64,000 bases of DNA from Cricetomys ansorgei (GCA_026225945.1 JAMJFZ010002575.1:1116001-1180000), one strand, 5' to 3'; numbered from the stretch's first letter, positions 23,593 through 34,944 are shown. A program made the numbers and translations. Notes: generated from the sequence alone by a model not told the origin.

Positions 23593-25180
23593 GTATGTTC
23601 ATCTTAATCAAATTTTGTTACATTCTTTTTGAACTAAGAACTATAAAACCCACTTGAACACCTGATTCCCAGACTCCCTATATAAAATTTTGGACTTCTG
23701 TTACTCTTTTGGTAGAAAGTCCATCTCCTCTTGGGTCTATGTTTTACACTTTGTCATCTGGACTGTGCTGGCATTTAATTTTCCTTGGGGGTTTGGAAGC
23801 AATGGAAAACTATGGAAGTAGGTATTTAGGAAAATCACATTTTATTGTATGGCACATTCCCAAGGTATGGTCTTTGGGAGGTTTTAACTCATTGCAAATG
23901 AGCAGCTATAAACCTCCTTTTGGAAGTTTAGAATGATTTTCAGCTCAGATTCTGGTCTCATTTGTATCTGTATAATTCTCGCCAACATCTCAAGGTCTTA
24001 TTACTTTCCCATTAGTACAAATAATATTGGGGGAAACAGAAGCTGTAGACTTTGAGGTACTTCCCCAATGGTGGGGAACCTTCTACATGTTAGTCACATA
24101 TTCTATTACTTGGTTGTCATACTGTCAGCAGAGTTATTAGGTTCAAGCTTGAGTCTGTCATCTAGGTCTGTCCCTCTGTCCTCAGTAGGTCAATTAAACA
24201 AACAAAAAAATAGAGAAAAGCAGAAAAAGGAAATCTATATAATTTATACATGGAGGAGAGGGACAAAGATGGCTGACATCCCTCCAAGTCTGTCTTCAGG
24301 GTCCTGGCATGAAGTTTAGGTTTAAGTACTGGAACCAAGGTATGAATAGCTATGTAGTCCCAGCCAAGGTAAGCCAGAAATATGTGAAATCTATTTCCCT
24401 TCTTAGGAGACAGTTTCTTCCTCTGGCTAGCATTAGGTTTCAGTCTTCTCCTGGCATGAGATTCCTGGGAAAATTGTAATTTCTCAGGGACCATTGTTTT
24501 TGTAGTCTGAATGCCAAAGTCAGGGACAGAGTTATCTTTTTAGAACACATTTTCTTATAGACTGGTCATACCATCAGCTTTCCAGATTTCAGTGCTTAAC
24601 TGAGTTTTTTAACCCTGCAACCATTAAAACAAGTTTTAGTCTTGGTCCTCATTTCGATCAGTCTAATGACCAAAGGAAATAGATTCTTTTGGAGATGTCA
24701 TAGAGACTTCTGACTTCTTGTCAGATTCTGAGTTGAGTATTTAAGGCACTTGATATATCCTATACCGCGGTCCTTAGAGCCATCAGAAGCCATCAGCTGA
24801 CTACAGTCTTTACAATCACTATTGTTACCACAGCAACTAGGTACCATAGTCACTTTATTTCTGTTGTCCTCTACCTCAATTCATGCGGCCACCAGTGATA
24901 AATTGCCATTGCTATTTCACTGAATACCTTGGGTTGCTAGTGTTCTACTTTCTCCTGGTGTGGAGGATGGTTGTGTGCTTCTCAAATACATGAGAGCAAC
25001 AAAATATCAGACTACTATTTTGGGAGTGTGTTTTCTTGGGCCTCTCTTGGTACCTATCCCTGCATCTATCTGCAGCCAGGAAGGCAACATATGGCACATT
25101 CAAATGGGGGTAATTGAGATGGATTTAATAAAGGAAATATTTATAAAGATGTAAGCAGGGGTGGCAGATTGAGTAATAGA
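23593..25180. other. Unassigned intergenic sequence
   Basis: AT-rich, possibly including decayed LTR or ERV pieces. The longest frame (110 codons, minus 24494-24162) shows no family motif. I support no specific feature. Confidence 0.4.
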
Positions 25181-25399
25181 CTTTTTTAGATGTATTTTAT
25201 GTGTACAGGTGTTTTGCTGGTATGTATGTATGTATGTATGTGTATTGTATGTATATGCCTGCTGCTTTTGGAGGCCAGAAGCCGACATCCGATACCCTAG
25301 AGCTAGAGCATGGACAGTTATCAGCCATGTGGTAAATAAACCTGAGTCCTCTGAAAAAGCAGCAAGTGCTCTTAACCACTAAGCCATCTCTCCAATCTC
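25181..25399 (-). repeat. B2/B3 SINE with internal (GTAT)n
   Basis: The antisense tRNA-like end is clear (AGCAGCAAGTGCTCTTAACC, CTAAGCCATCTCTCCAA). The tail side holds a GTATGTATGTATGTATGT run at 25220-25240. Confidence 0.85.
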
Positions 25400-25428
25400 A
25401 ATTTAATTAAAAAATATTTTTGTTTTAT

Positions 25429-25429
<1 letters not shown>

Positions 25430-25460
<31 letters not shown>

Positions 25461-25618
25461 ACATGTGTGTGAGAGTGCCTGTGAAGGCCAGAAGAGGGCA
25501 TTGGATGCCCTGGAGCTGGAGTGACAGGTGGTTGTAAGCTGTCTGATGTGGATGCTGGGAACTAAACTGGTCCTCTAAAAGAACAGCAGCTCTCTTAGCT
25601 GTTGAGCCATCCCTCTCT
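25430..25618 (-). repeat. B2 SINE with (GT)n at its tail
   Basis: GT repeats at 25436-25460, then GGCCAGAAGAGGGCATTGGA, GGTGGTTGTAAGCTGTCTGA and TAGCTGTTGAGCCATCCCT. It is tandem to the previous SINE in the same orientation. Confidence 0.85.
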
Positions 25619-25806
25619 AACTTCAGAGCAATGGATTTTAATTTTTCAGCTCTATCTGCATCGATATCTTTTCATGTCCTCAGAATAAGTAGAGGGGGTT
25701 TTTGAAATTGGCTATAGGACTTGTTGAGGCCAACGGCAGGGGTTAGTATGTGAGATTGAGCCATTTCTAATTTTAGGCCTATGTGTTATGACAGGTAGAT
25801 AGTTCC

Positions 25807-26158
25807 TGTTCTGACTTGAATGTAAAATGTCCCACATGGGCTCCTGTTTTGAATGCTTGTTCCTCAGCTGGTGGGCCTACTTGGGGAGGTTATGGAACTC
25901 TCAAGAAGTAGAGCAAGCTAGTTGGTCACTGGGGGAAGGTCTCTGAAGATTATAGTCAGGCACCCACCTGATTCTGACTGGTAGGTTGCATGCTCTGCCA
26001 TGAGGAGCTTTTGACACATGCTCCCACTGCCATGAACTCCTCAAGCTTTCTCTGTTCTGATACACTGAAATCTGAAACTGTGAGCCCAAATCAACCTTTC
26101 CTCTTTTAGGTTTACTCCATATCAAGTAATTTGGTCACAGCGATGAGAAAGTAAACTA
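25807..26158 (+). mobile_element. Old MaLR-type LTR
   Basis: TGTTCTGACTTGAATG start, GGGGAGGTTATGGAAC, CTGAAACTGTGAGCCCAAAT, a CAACCTTTCCTC end region and GGTCACAGCGATGAGAAAG. This is the MaLR LTR order in sense orientation. It is a solo LTR. Confidence 0.65.
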
Positions 26159-26159
26159 T

Positions 26160-26612
26160 AGTCTCTGTTTTATGATGGTTTGGCTTATAAATGTTTAACT
26201 TTATGATGGTATGAAAGTGATACAGATTCAACAGAAATTCCTGTTTTCCGAGGGTAGGTTTTGGTGGTACGATACAACAGTCAGCTGCAGTTCCAGTTTG
26301 TCACATGACGGTAGGGCGGTCAGCAACTCGAATCCATAGTATAATGTGATGCTTGGTTTTTAATTATTTTATTATAGCGATTCGCTAAGTTGTTTGAGAA
26401 ACCCAACCTTTGCTTGTAGAACAGGCTTTATGCTGATGATTTTGCCCAACTTTAGACCAATCTGAGTGTTCTGGGAACGTTTGAGCTAGGTGAGCTGAAC
26501 TGTGATGTTCAGTAGACTAGGGGTATCAGGCTCGAATCATTTATTATGTTTTCAACTTTGTTAGGTCTATTGGACAAAACTCATTGTAAGCTGAGGAAAT
26601 CTGTACTCTTGT
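26160..26612 (+). repeat. Ancient eutherian interspersed repeat (family not named)
   Basis: TATGATGGTTTGGCTTATAA, GATGATTTTGCCCAACTTTA, TGAGTGTTCTGGGAACGTTT and GTAAGCTGAGGAAATCTGTA resemble an old repeat seen in many placental mammals, whose consensus ends in ...GTAAGTCGAGGAGCATCTGTA. I do not remember its name with certainty. Confidence 0.5.
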
Positions 26613-27624
26613 TTGTGCTTCTGAGCCTCGGCCGCAGCCATTAGAGAAACATGGCTGCCACGAAGGATGAAAGACACGGAAAGAGAGTAGCTCCAACCGC
26701 ACATTATGTACCGTGAAGCACTGCTATTCTAGGTGACAAATTTAAAATAATGATGTCTGGCTGAGCTCATCTTGACTCAAGTAAGCTCTAGTGGACCTAG
26801 AGCTAGAGATTATAGAAACACAGGGCAGCTTTGCGGTGTTAGTGTCACAGTAACCTGATGCACCAGCGGAAACAAAGGGATGGGACAGATGGAACAGACT
26901 AAGCCAAAAGGATAGAGGGACCTAGGGAGAATAGCTATAGGAAAAGATGCTTGGCTGTGGCCTTTGGTGGTGGGTGCAGGAATCCATGGAAACCAGAGTG
27001 GTAGCCAAGGGGGATAACCAGCTTCACCTTGCTGTCCCCTGCTCTCTAGGACTCCATTAGTACAGTTTACTTCTTCATAGCAACTGAAGCAGGATGAAGG
27101 CTTGAAAGGGAAAATAGAAAATATTTGACACACTTTGCACTTATGAAAATATTTCTGTTTTACTCTCATGATTATGTGATGGTTGGTGGGGTACAGGATT
27201 CTTGGCTTGAGATGATGATTCTTTGCATAAATGTGAAGGAGTTTCCAGGGGTCTAGTAAGAGGTTGGCAACTCTTCAGCACTTTTAATCTTTGTATGTGA
27301 ACTATTAATTTCTCTCCATCTCTGGAAACTAATAGGATTTTCTTTTTGCTTCAATCAGATTTCACTAATTTACAGCATGTTCCTTGCAGTGGATCTGCTT
27401 TTATTCATTATTCTAGACAATTTATAGAATCTTTCAGCTCTGCAGCTATTTCTTGAATTATTCATTTGTAATTAGAAAAAATCACACTTCTCTTCATGTG
27501 TGTGTGTGTGTGTGTGTTATATGGCACGTGCATGCCATGACATGAGTGTGTGGCATATTTGCCAAGATCTCATAATACCACTTAGTCTTAGGTCAACTTT
27601 CCATGAAAGAACCTTGTAACATTT
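26613..27624. other. Unassigned intergenic sequence
   Basis: A small CpG-bearing block at 26630-26720 (CTCGGCCGCAGCCATTAGAG, then AACATGGCTGCCACGAAGG) carries two YY1-like CCAT motifs. The rest is AT-rich. A (GT)n run lies near 27497-27518. Confidence 0.4.
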
Positions 27625-27832
27625 TTATATATGTGTATGTGTATGTATGTGTGTGTCTGTGTGTGTGTCTGTGTGTGTACCTATGAGTGCCTGTGGGGTC
27701 TAGAGAAGGGCATCAGCTCCCATGGGTCAGGAATTACAGGTGGTTGTGAGCCACTTAGTACAGGTGCTGGGAACCAAACTCTGGTCCTCTACAAGAAGAT
27801 CAAGTGCTCTGTGCCATGTCTCCAGCCCCAGG
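27625..27832 (-). repeat. B2/B3 SINE with degenerate (GT)n tail
   Basis: GT-rich tail, then GGCATCAGCTCCCATGG, GGTGGTTGTGAGCCACTTAG, GTGCTGGGAACCAAACTC and CATGTCTCCAGCCCC. Confidence 0.85.
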
Positions 27833-27925
27833 GGCACTGTACTTTCTCCTCTAAGGGGAAAAGGAGTTGGGAAGCCTCTGTACTCATGGTGTGGTATGCT
27901 ATTGGGTAAGTTCACTCTCTTTGGG

Positions 27926-28224
27926 TGTGGTGGTTTGAATGAAAGTGGCCCTCATAGACTCATAGGAAGTGGCATTGCTTGAAAGAATTAGGACATGTGG
28001 CATTGTTGGTGTGGTCTTGTTGGAGGAAGTGTGTTGCTAGGGGTGGGCACTGAGGTTTCAGAAGCCCAAGCTAGGCCCAGTGACTCTCTCTTCCTGCTGC
28101 CTTCAGATCAGGATGTAGAACTCTCAGTGACTCTTCAGCACCATGTCTGCCCCAGTTGAACGTTTTCTTTCATAAAAGTTGTCATGGTAGTGGTGTCTCT
28201 TTACAGCAATAGAAACCTAAGACA
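27926..28224 (+). mobile_element. ORR1 (MaLR) solo LTR
   Basis: TGTGGTGGTTTGAATGAAAG, GTCTTGTTGGAGGAAGTGTG, GATCAGGATGTAGAACTCTC and the end CACAGCAATAGAAACCTAAG ACA match ORR1 from TG to CA. A URR1 MITE starts 33 bp downstream. Confidence 0.85.
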
Positions 28225-28257
28225 CTGGACATGGATGGAATTTCTACTCTTATAGGG

Positions 28258-28481
28258 CAGTGGTTCTCAGTCTTCCTAATGCTGTGACCCTTTAATATAG
28301 TTCCTCATGTTGTGGTGACCCCAAACCATAAAATTATTTTTGTTGATGTTATGAACCATAATGTAACTATCTAATATGTAAATGTCAAATATGTAGATAT
28401 TAAATATGTAAATGTCTAATATGCAGGTAGTCCTGGGTGACCCCTGTGAAAGGGTCTCGACTCATACCTTGATAACCACTG
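28258..28481 (+). mobile_element. URR1 hAT-type MITE with internal tandem expansion
   Basis: Terminal repeats are CAGTGGTTCTCAGTC and GATAACCACTG, with decayed flanks ttataggg and ttatacgt. Internal positions 28373-28427 show an (A)ATATGTAAATGTC unit repeated about three times, absent from the copy at 3139-3368. Confidence 0.85.
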
Positions 28482-29020
28482 TTATACGTCTGCCGTCTCC
28501 CAGTTCAGAGAGCATGCTACTCTTGGGACTGTAAACCTCAGCTGTTAGGGCAAGGAATGAAGACAGGAAAAAGAATTGAGGGACAGACCTAACTTTCCAG
28601 CAGTGTTCATTGCCTTCCCCCACCTCATCCTCTTCCCCTGCCTTTCACCTCTAATCCTGGTATCTGATGTCCACTAGTCTTTTATCATTTGTGAATTTTG
28701 TGGTACAAATTTGCTCAGACTTTCCCACTGAGGGTTTGGGATTCAGATGTCCCTGTCTGATAGATAAATCTGGTTTCTAGCTTCCACAAAGTCTTGCTGT
28801 TGTTCACTTTCTACTGTCCTAATCAGCTTAACTTTTAAAATAATGACATTTACAGAGGACAAAGAATTAGATGCACATGCTTGATTTTCTATGTTAATCT
28901 ACAAGTGTCTAAGTAGAACAAAAATCTGGTGTTTTGATTTTCATTTAAATTAATCACAGTCTCATTGGGACTCAGAAACTACTCTACTTAATAGAATTTA
29001 ATGTTAAGAATTATTAATCA
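28482..29020. other. Unassigned intergenic sequence
   Basis: No repeat or gene feature supported. Confidence 0.4.
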
Positions 29021-29208
29021 TGGGGCTGGAGAGATGGCTCAGCAGTTAAGAGCACAGGTTGTTCTTTCAGAGGTCCTGAGTTCAATTCCCAGCAACCACA
29101 CGGTGGCTCAAAACCATTTGTAATGGGGTCTGATGCCCTTTTCTGGCATGCAGGCGTACATGCAGACAGAGCACTCAGACATAGATAAAAATCTTTTAAA
29201 AAAGAACT
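29021..29208 (+). repeat. B2 SINE
   Basis: Near-full B2: GGGGCTGGAGAGATGGCTCA, TTCAATTCCCAGCAACCAC and GGTCTGATGCCCTTTTCTGG, with an A-rich end. Confidence 0.92.
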
Positions 29209-29924
29209 AAAAAAATGTTATTAGTCAGGTGCACAGCATTGTTACCATGTGGCTGAGAGTGCTGGAGATCCAATAGCTGTTATGGACACTGCACCACTAG
29301 AACCAGCTACCTGCCAGTTCTTGGTCTAAAACGACAAAGAGAAGTTGGAATTCCCAAAACTTTCTTAGGGAAGGGGTCTCCTGGAGCTGAGATTTGGGCA
29401 TCCGAGGGTCTTGGTGGGAGGCTGAGGGCTGAAAACTGGATACACGTGCCTCTGGATAGAGCTGCCGTTGTAGGGACAGGAAGCAGCACTGTTGATGACA
29501 CTGTCAGGCTCAGGGAGCAAGCAGAAAGCAGACAGGAGGTGTGCCTTCTTCCTGTGGCCTTGAAGTCTCTTTTGAGGGCCTCTGAGAGCCTACAAGAGCT
29601 GGCAAAGGAGACTCATGTTGTGCAGAGAGCAGCCCCTGCACCAGAGCCAGTTAGAGTGGCCTTGGAGCTGAGAGGACGGCTTACTGACTGATCGGTCCAC
29701 CCTGCTGGATACTCAGTATTTTCACGCATTTTTACCTTCCTACAAGCAAAGTCAATTCCCTTCCCCTCCTGGCCTCCCCTCCCCGAAAGGAGATACAAAG
29801 CTCAGTGACACTCGTACTCACACAGGGGTGTGGAGTCTGACAATCTATTTCTGGGCAATACTGATGACAGTCCCAGTCCAGCCGGGGAGCCCCATCTAAA
29901 CATTTTGCTTCTAAACATTATCTC
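29209..29924. other. Unique GC-richer sequence
   Basis: The plus frame 29446-29691 (81 codons) is open but has no signal, domain or splice support. No repeat recognised. Confidence 0.4.
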
Positions 29925-30120
29925 TTGGGCTGTGGGGATGGCTCAGTGGGTAAGGGCACTTGCCCCCAAGCCTGATGACTTGAGTTCATTCTCTGGAACC
30001 TCATATTGTGGGAGGAGAAAACTAACTCCTGCAAGTTGTATTCTGAACTCCACTCAGCAGTGTGAGGCTTGCACACACACACACACACACACACACACCC
30101 CTTTTTAAAACGTGAAAGAA
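29925..30120 (+). repeat. B3-type SINE with (CA)n tail
   Basis: CTGTGGGGATGGCTCAGTGG, GGCACTTGCCCCCAAGCCTG, GGAGGAGAAAACTAACTCC and a CA run at 30071-30098. Confidence 0.85.
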
Positions 30121-30129
30121 AAAAAAGTT

Positions 30130-30477
30130 TGTCTTAGTCACTTTTCTATTGCTGTAATAAAACACCTTGACCAAGGCAACTTAATTTGGGGCTTATGGTT
30201 TTCAGAGGGTTAGAATCCGTGACCACCATGGTGGGGATCATGGCGGTAGGCAGGCAGGTGTGGTTCTGGAGCAGTAGCTGAGAGGTTACACAAGTGTGAG
30301 GCAGAGAGAGGTAAGTGGGAATGGTGTGGACTTTTGAAACTTCAAAACCTGTTCCCAGGCACACACGTCCTCCAACAAGGCCACACCTCCTAGTCCTTCC
30401 CAAATAATTCCAACAACTGGGGACCAAGTATTCAAATATAAAAGCCTAGGAGGGCCATTCTCATTCAAACCACCACA
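30130..30477 (-). mobile_element. ORR1 (MaLR) LTR, antisense
   Basis: It starts TGTCTTAGTCACTTTTCTATTG and ends with CATTCTCATTCAAACCACCA CA, the exact reverse of an ORR1 LTR. It is the left arm of an inverted pair with 30530-30877. Confidence 0.85.
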
Positions 30478-30529
30478 CAGTCACACATTATCTTTTGCAC
30501 TGTTACCCTCCTCAGCTGGTTCAGTTTAG

Positions 30530-30877
30530 GATTGGAAAGAGAGGCGGAAGGCTCCCATGGCTCATATATTTGAATGCTTAGTCACCAGAAAGTGGCGCTA
30601 TTTGAGGAGAATTAGGCCTCTTTGGAGTAGGCGTGGCCTTGTTGGAGGAAGTATGCCCCTGGAGGTGCCTTTCTCTCTTGGTCTCTCTGCTTGTGGAACA
30701 GGATGTAGCTCTCAGCTACTTCTCCATCACCACACCTGCCTGCTGTCATGTTCTCTGCCATGGTGATAATGGACGAAACCTCTGAAACTGCAAGCAACCC
30801 CCCAATTCAATGCATCCCTTTGTAAGAGTTGTCTTGGTCATGGTGTCTCTTCACAGCAATAGAACACTGACTAAACA
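30530..30877 (+). mobile_element. ORR1 (MaLR) LTR, sense
   Basis: CTCATATATTTGAATGCTTA, GGCCTTGTTGGAGGAAGTAT, CTCTGAAACTGCAAGCAACC and CAGCAATAGAACACTGACTA. The first 20 bases are altered. It lies 52 bp from its inverted neighbour. Confidence 0.85.
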
Positions 30878-31019
30878 GTTGGCTTTCTTAAAGCCCTCAT
30901 AGTACACTCCTCATAAATTTTATCGTAAGTGTGGTAACTCTCATTCCTAAGAGTAGTGGAAGTGAGTTCTGATTCATGACATCCATTTATGGAAAATTTA
31001 AAAATTTTGCCGGTCTCGA

Positions 31020-31200
31020 GGAGGGTGGTGAGGGTGCACGCCTTTAATCCCAGTACTTGAGAAGAAGAGGCAGGAGTATCTCTTGTGAGTTTGAGGCTAG
31101 TCTGGTCTACAGAGTGAGTTCCAGGACAGCCACTGTTACAACAGAGAAACCCTGGCTCAAAAAACCAAAAAAACCCCAACAAAACAAAACAAAAAACAAA
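31020..31200 (+). repeat. B1 SINE
   Basis: GTGCACGCCTTTAATCCCAG, GTCTGGTCTACAGAGTGAGT and an AAACCAAAAAAACCCC tail. Moderately diverged. Confidence 0.9.
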
Positions 31201-31319
31201 TTGCAAGGCCATACATGAAAAATTATATGGTATTTCTTCCCTACCCCCTACCCCTTCTCTTCCTTGGAAGCATAGTTTATCAAGTACACTACAAGAGAGG
31301 TGTGGCCTGTATCCCCCTT

Positions 31320-31530
31320 TCCTTTTGAAAAAGTCTATTTTTATGTGTGTGAATCTCTTGCTTGTGTGTGTGTGATCACCATGTTCATTCTGGTGCCTCT
31401 TCCACAGAAGCCAGAAGAGGCTACCAGATGCCCTCAAACTGGAGTTAAAGATGATTGTGCACTGTGACATGGGTGTTGGGAACTAAACCTGGGTCTATTG
31501 CAAGAGCAGGAAGATCTGAGCCACCCCAAG
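31320..31530 (-). repeat. B2/B3 SINE
   Basis: Antisense: GCCAGAAGAGGCTACCAGAT, GGTGTTGGGAACTAAACCTG and AAGATCTGAGCCACCC. It abuts a 7SL-like fragment. Confidence 0.75.
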
Positions 31531-31652
31531 ATTGTGTTAGCTGAGGCTGGCCTTGAACTTACTATGTTGCCAAGGATGACTTTGATCTGCTGATCATTCT
31601 GCCTTAGCCTCCCCAGTTACTGATTACAAGCATGCCCCACTGTACCTGACTT
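31531..31652 (-). repeat. Proto-B1 type SINE
   Basis: GAGGCTGGCCTTGAACTTAC, GCCTTAGCCTCCCCAG and TTACAAGCATGCCCCACTGT. Confidence 0.7.
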
Positions 31653-33083
31653 GAAAGATATTTTCTTTGTTAGGGCACCTTACCATCATTTTTCCATATG
31701 CTCACTAGATTTAGGTCTTCTTTTTCTGTTCTTCTACTTTGCCCAGTATTCTATTTTTTCTTCTTCTTATTGACTTGTAAGAATTCGTACAGTTTTTTTT
31801 TCTCCTGAACCATATTTGAAGTATCTAGATAAGAATGGAAGTTATAACAATTCATGCTCCCACCACCCAGCCTCATTAAATCTCAGTACCATTTTAGTTA
31901 ATCAGGTTGTCCTCCAATTCACAATCTGCCTGCCTCAGCCTTTGTGAGTGCTGGAATTACAGGTGTATGCCACGGTACCCAGCTTATCTCATTAAAAAAT
32001 GAAAAGAAAACGGGCTGGAGAGGTAGCTCAGCTGTTAAGAGTGAGTATTGTTCTTATTGAGGCCAGAGCTGGATTCCCAGCTTCCACTTTGGGTGGATCA
32101 CAACTGCTTGTATCTCCACATCCAGAGGGATCTGATACCTCCAGCCCCTGTAGGCAATACTCCTCATGAATCCATACACAAAATTAAAAATAGTAAATCT
32201 TTTAAAAAGAGAAACAAAACTCAACATTTATGTGCTTCTGTGGCCTGCCCCCATCCTGCTCTCTCTTGTCCCTCTCCTACCAAAATCAGTACCACTAGCT
32301 TACTATTCACTCTTCGAAATGTAGTCTTTGAGTAGGAGTTTGTAGTCTGTATGCTAGTGCTTTGTTAATTTTATGCAGTTTGAAATGAAAATATCTCTTC
32401 TCACTCTGTTGTTGTTCTTACTTTGCTTATGGTCTCTTCCTTTTTTAATATATGAAAATCAAATTTTAATGTGAGCACATTTATCAAATGTTTCTGTTTA
32501 GCCATTTCCTGGAACAGGCAGTACAGAACCATTTGTAGTTAAGGTTGCAGGTGAGGCATAGCCCAATCTGTCTCCCTTACCCCTGACTCTTTCCTCTGGG
32601 TTCCTTTTGTGAATGTATGTCTCACCTTTTAGGGAATGTCTATGTTCCCTTGAGGAAGAGTCCTGACTTAACATATCTCCTTCATCCTCTGCAATCTTCA
32701 ATCCAGTGTCTCCCAGTTGGTAGATTCAGGTGGGCTGTGGCTGTTTCTCGGTAGATCTAGATCTAGCTGCTGCATTTAGCTGATAGTTTATATCTTCTCC
32801 CTGTTTCCTTTTCCTTCTTATCTTCGGCTTTCCTTTCTATTCCTTTGTCTAGGACAAAGGAGTTTTCAGTCTGTTACAGATTACTGAAAATGATTAAAAT
32901 GAAGAGATTTGCATCCACAAGTCAAAGTCCAAGGATTTTAGCTTTACTCCAATGTGTTGTTGACATAATCACTAAGCAAGCAGACATGGTATGTTTCTTT
33001 CTTTTGTCCCTACTTCCTGCTCGGTCAGCTCTATCCTAAATCTTGTTCTCCTTTGGAATTACATGACATTTTAATACTTAATT
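31653..33083. other. Intergenic sequence with two SINE fragments
   Basis: A 7SL-like antisense fragment lies at about 31905-31985 and a B2-type SINE (plus) at 32009-32215 (GGGCTGGAGAGGTAGCTCAG). The remaining part is AT-rich and unassigned. Confidence 0.5.
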
Positions 33084-33305
33084 CAGGGATTTTCCACCTT
33101 TATACTAGAGACTTTTGGCCTAGATAATTTTTTGTTGTGGTGGTATATCTGATCTTAGTGTTATACAATGCTCAGAAAGCATGTTGGACTTCTACCTACA
33201 GATATTTATAATCCTCTTCCTCCCTGCTCTGAGCTGTTAGAACAGAAAATGTCTCCAGACATTGACAGATGTCTCCTGAGGTAGGAAATCACCCCTGATT
33301 GAGGC
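33084..33305 (+). mobile_element. MER20-like hAT MITE
   Basis: CAGGGATTTTCCACCTTTAT, GATAATTTTTTGTTGTGGTG, AAAATGTCTCCAGACATTGA and AATCACCCCTGATTGAGG follow the order of the ancient MER20 element as I recall it, at about its usual length. Confidence 0.6.
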
Positions 33306-33334
33306 CTGCTTAGTTCATTTCTCTTTTTAGAACA

Positions 33335-33932
33335 TCTGATATGGGCTAATAAGGGAGTGTATTTAGCTCATGAAGTGATGAACCAGCCTGCTTCCATCTT
33401 AGGCTTAAAAGCCACATTATAGTAAAGATAAACTAGGTTCATCCCTGTTTATGATTAAATCTGTTTCACAAGGATTGGGCTATGCCCCGCCTATAACTTT
33501 AAGTACAAATGGTTCTGTTCTACCTGTTCCAGGAAACGGTAGCCATGTCTTTGTTTCATAAAGTTAATAACCATCTTGCAACCCTACCCTTGTTTCAAAA
33601 GGTCATTTTGACCACTTGTATCTACCTTGTTTTGACTACCTTGCAACCTTGTCTTTGTTTTAGGAGGTTGTTGTAACTAACTTGTGACGCTTGTTTTGCT
33701 CCTGTAACCCCACCTATTTCTCCCCATTTGGAACCCCGTACCTACCCCCCAGCTATAAAATCTTTGTTTTACTCATGCCCAATGCTGACCTCTCAAACCT
33801 CATCTTAGGGGGAGGCAGCCTGTATACACACACACACACACCCCACACACACACAACAAAAACTTGCTTTAATTAACTTGGCCATTTTGATTTGGGTCAG
33901 TGGTCTTTCTCCTCCCATCTTTGGGATTAACA
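33335..33932 (+). mobile_element. Endogenous retrovirus LTR
   Basis: An LTR-like promoter is visible: TATAAAA at 33754-33760 after GGAACCCCGTACC. A GGGGGAGGCAGCC block and a (CA)n-interrupted segment follow, then an end near GGGATTAACA. TGGAGGC at 33940 could be a tRNA primer site. Upstream, ACC/CTTG-rich repeats (CCTTGTTTTGACTACC) are typical of this LTR group. No gag, pol or env frame follows. Confidence 0.6.
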
Positions 33933-34600
33933 ATAATTCTGGAGGCTGGCATCAAGTGGTACAGAGGGGGAAACAAGGACTTTGGCCTCATGGACTTGTT
34001 AATTCTAATTATTTTCCAAAGATCTTATGTCCAAATACTACGATCCAGGCAATTAGGGTTTCAGTGTATCAATAGGCGTTGGGTGAGACTCAGTCTATAT
34101 AGCCTTACTATTTGGAATTTAGGAATTCTACTGACTAATTGACCAACTATTTATCCAACAATCAACTGGCCAACCATCCAACTGCAGCCCATTTCCTCCC
34201 CCAAACAAGGGAATAATTTCATGGAGGAAAAAAAAAATCAAAACTTAAAAAAAATATGTTACAACTCATTGACTTGGAAGAAATTAATGAGTTAACTTAG
34301 AGAAATTAAGCAGCACATCCTTATTCAGTTTGCTTCAGGACAAAAAAAAGTCCATGCTATAATATGAGCAGAGGCAGAATGGCAGCAACAGTTTAGGACT
34401 TTATCCTGGCTCATTCTGAGTCAGAGAGACTCAGAAAAGAATAAGACCTTCCAGAGTATTCTGGATTTTATTTATTGTAAAGGATTGATTGATGATATCG
34501 GTGACTCCTTTTGTTTAGGTGCACTGCCAGTAATATTTAATAGAAAATTCATGTTGACAAACTTTAAACTCATCTTTTTAAAGCACACACTTTTGTGTGT
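33933..34600 (+). other. Possible ERV leader remnant and unassigned sequence
   Basis: It directly follows the LTR. AT-rich, with A-rich patches at 34229 and 34244. It has no long open frame, so any internal retroviral region is short and decayed. Confidence 0.35.
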
Positions 34601-34601
34601 G

Positions 34602-34944
34602 TATCTTAGTTAGGGTTTTATTGCTGTGCAGAGACACCATTACCATGGCAACTCTTATAAAGGAAAACATTTAATTGGGGCTGGCTTACAGTTCAGAGGT
34701 TTAGTCCATTGTCATGCTGCTGGGAGCATGGCACTGGAAAAGTAGCTGAGAGTTCTACATCTATTGGCAGGCAGCAGGAAGAGAGAGAGCCACTGGGTCT
34801 GGCTTGAGCATCTGAAAACTCAAAGCCCACCCCTCAGTGACACACTTTCTCCAACACATCCATACCTTCTCCAACAAGGCCAAGCTTCCTAATAGTGCTA
34901 CTCCCTATGAGCCTATGGGGGTCATTTTCATTTAAACCACCACA
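34602..34944 (-). mobile_element. ORR1 (MaLR) LTR, antisense
   Basis: TCTTAGTTAGGGTTTTATTG, CTCTTATAAAGGAAAACATT and CTATGAGCCTATGGGGGTCA, ending TTTAAACCACCACA. Confidence 0.85.

Noticed and set aside
29446..29691. 81-codon plus frame in GC-richer sequence
   Set aside because: No domain, signal peptide, splice site or promoter supports it, and a minus frame overlaps its end.
30871..31470. 199-codon minus frame
   Set aside because: It reads through an antisense B1 and a B2-type SINE and has no protein features of its own.
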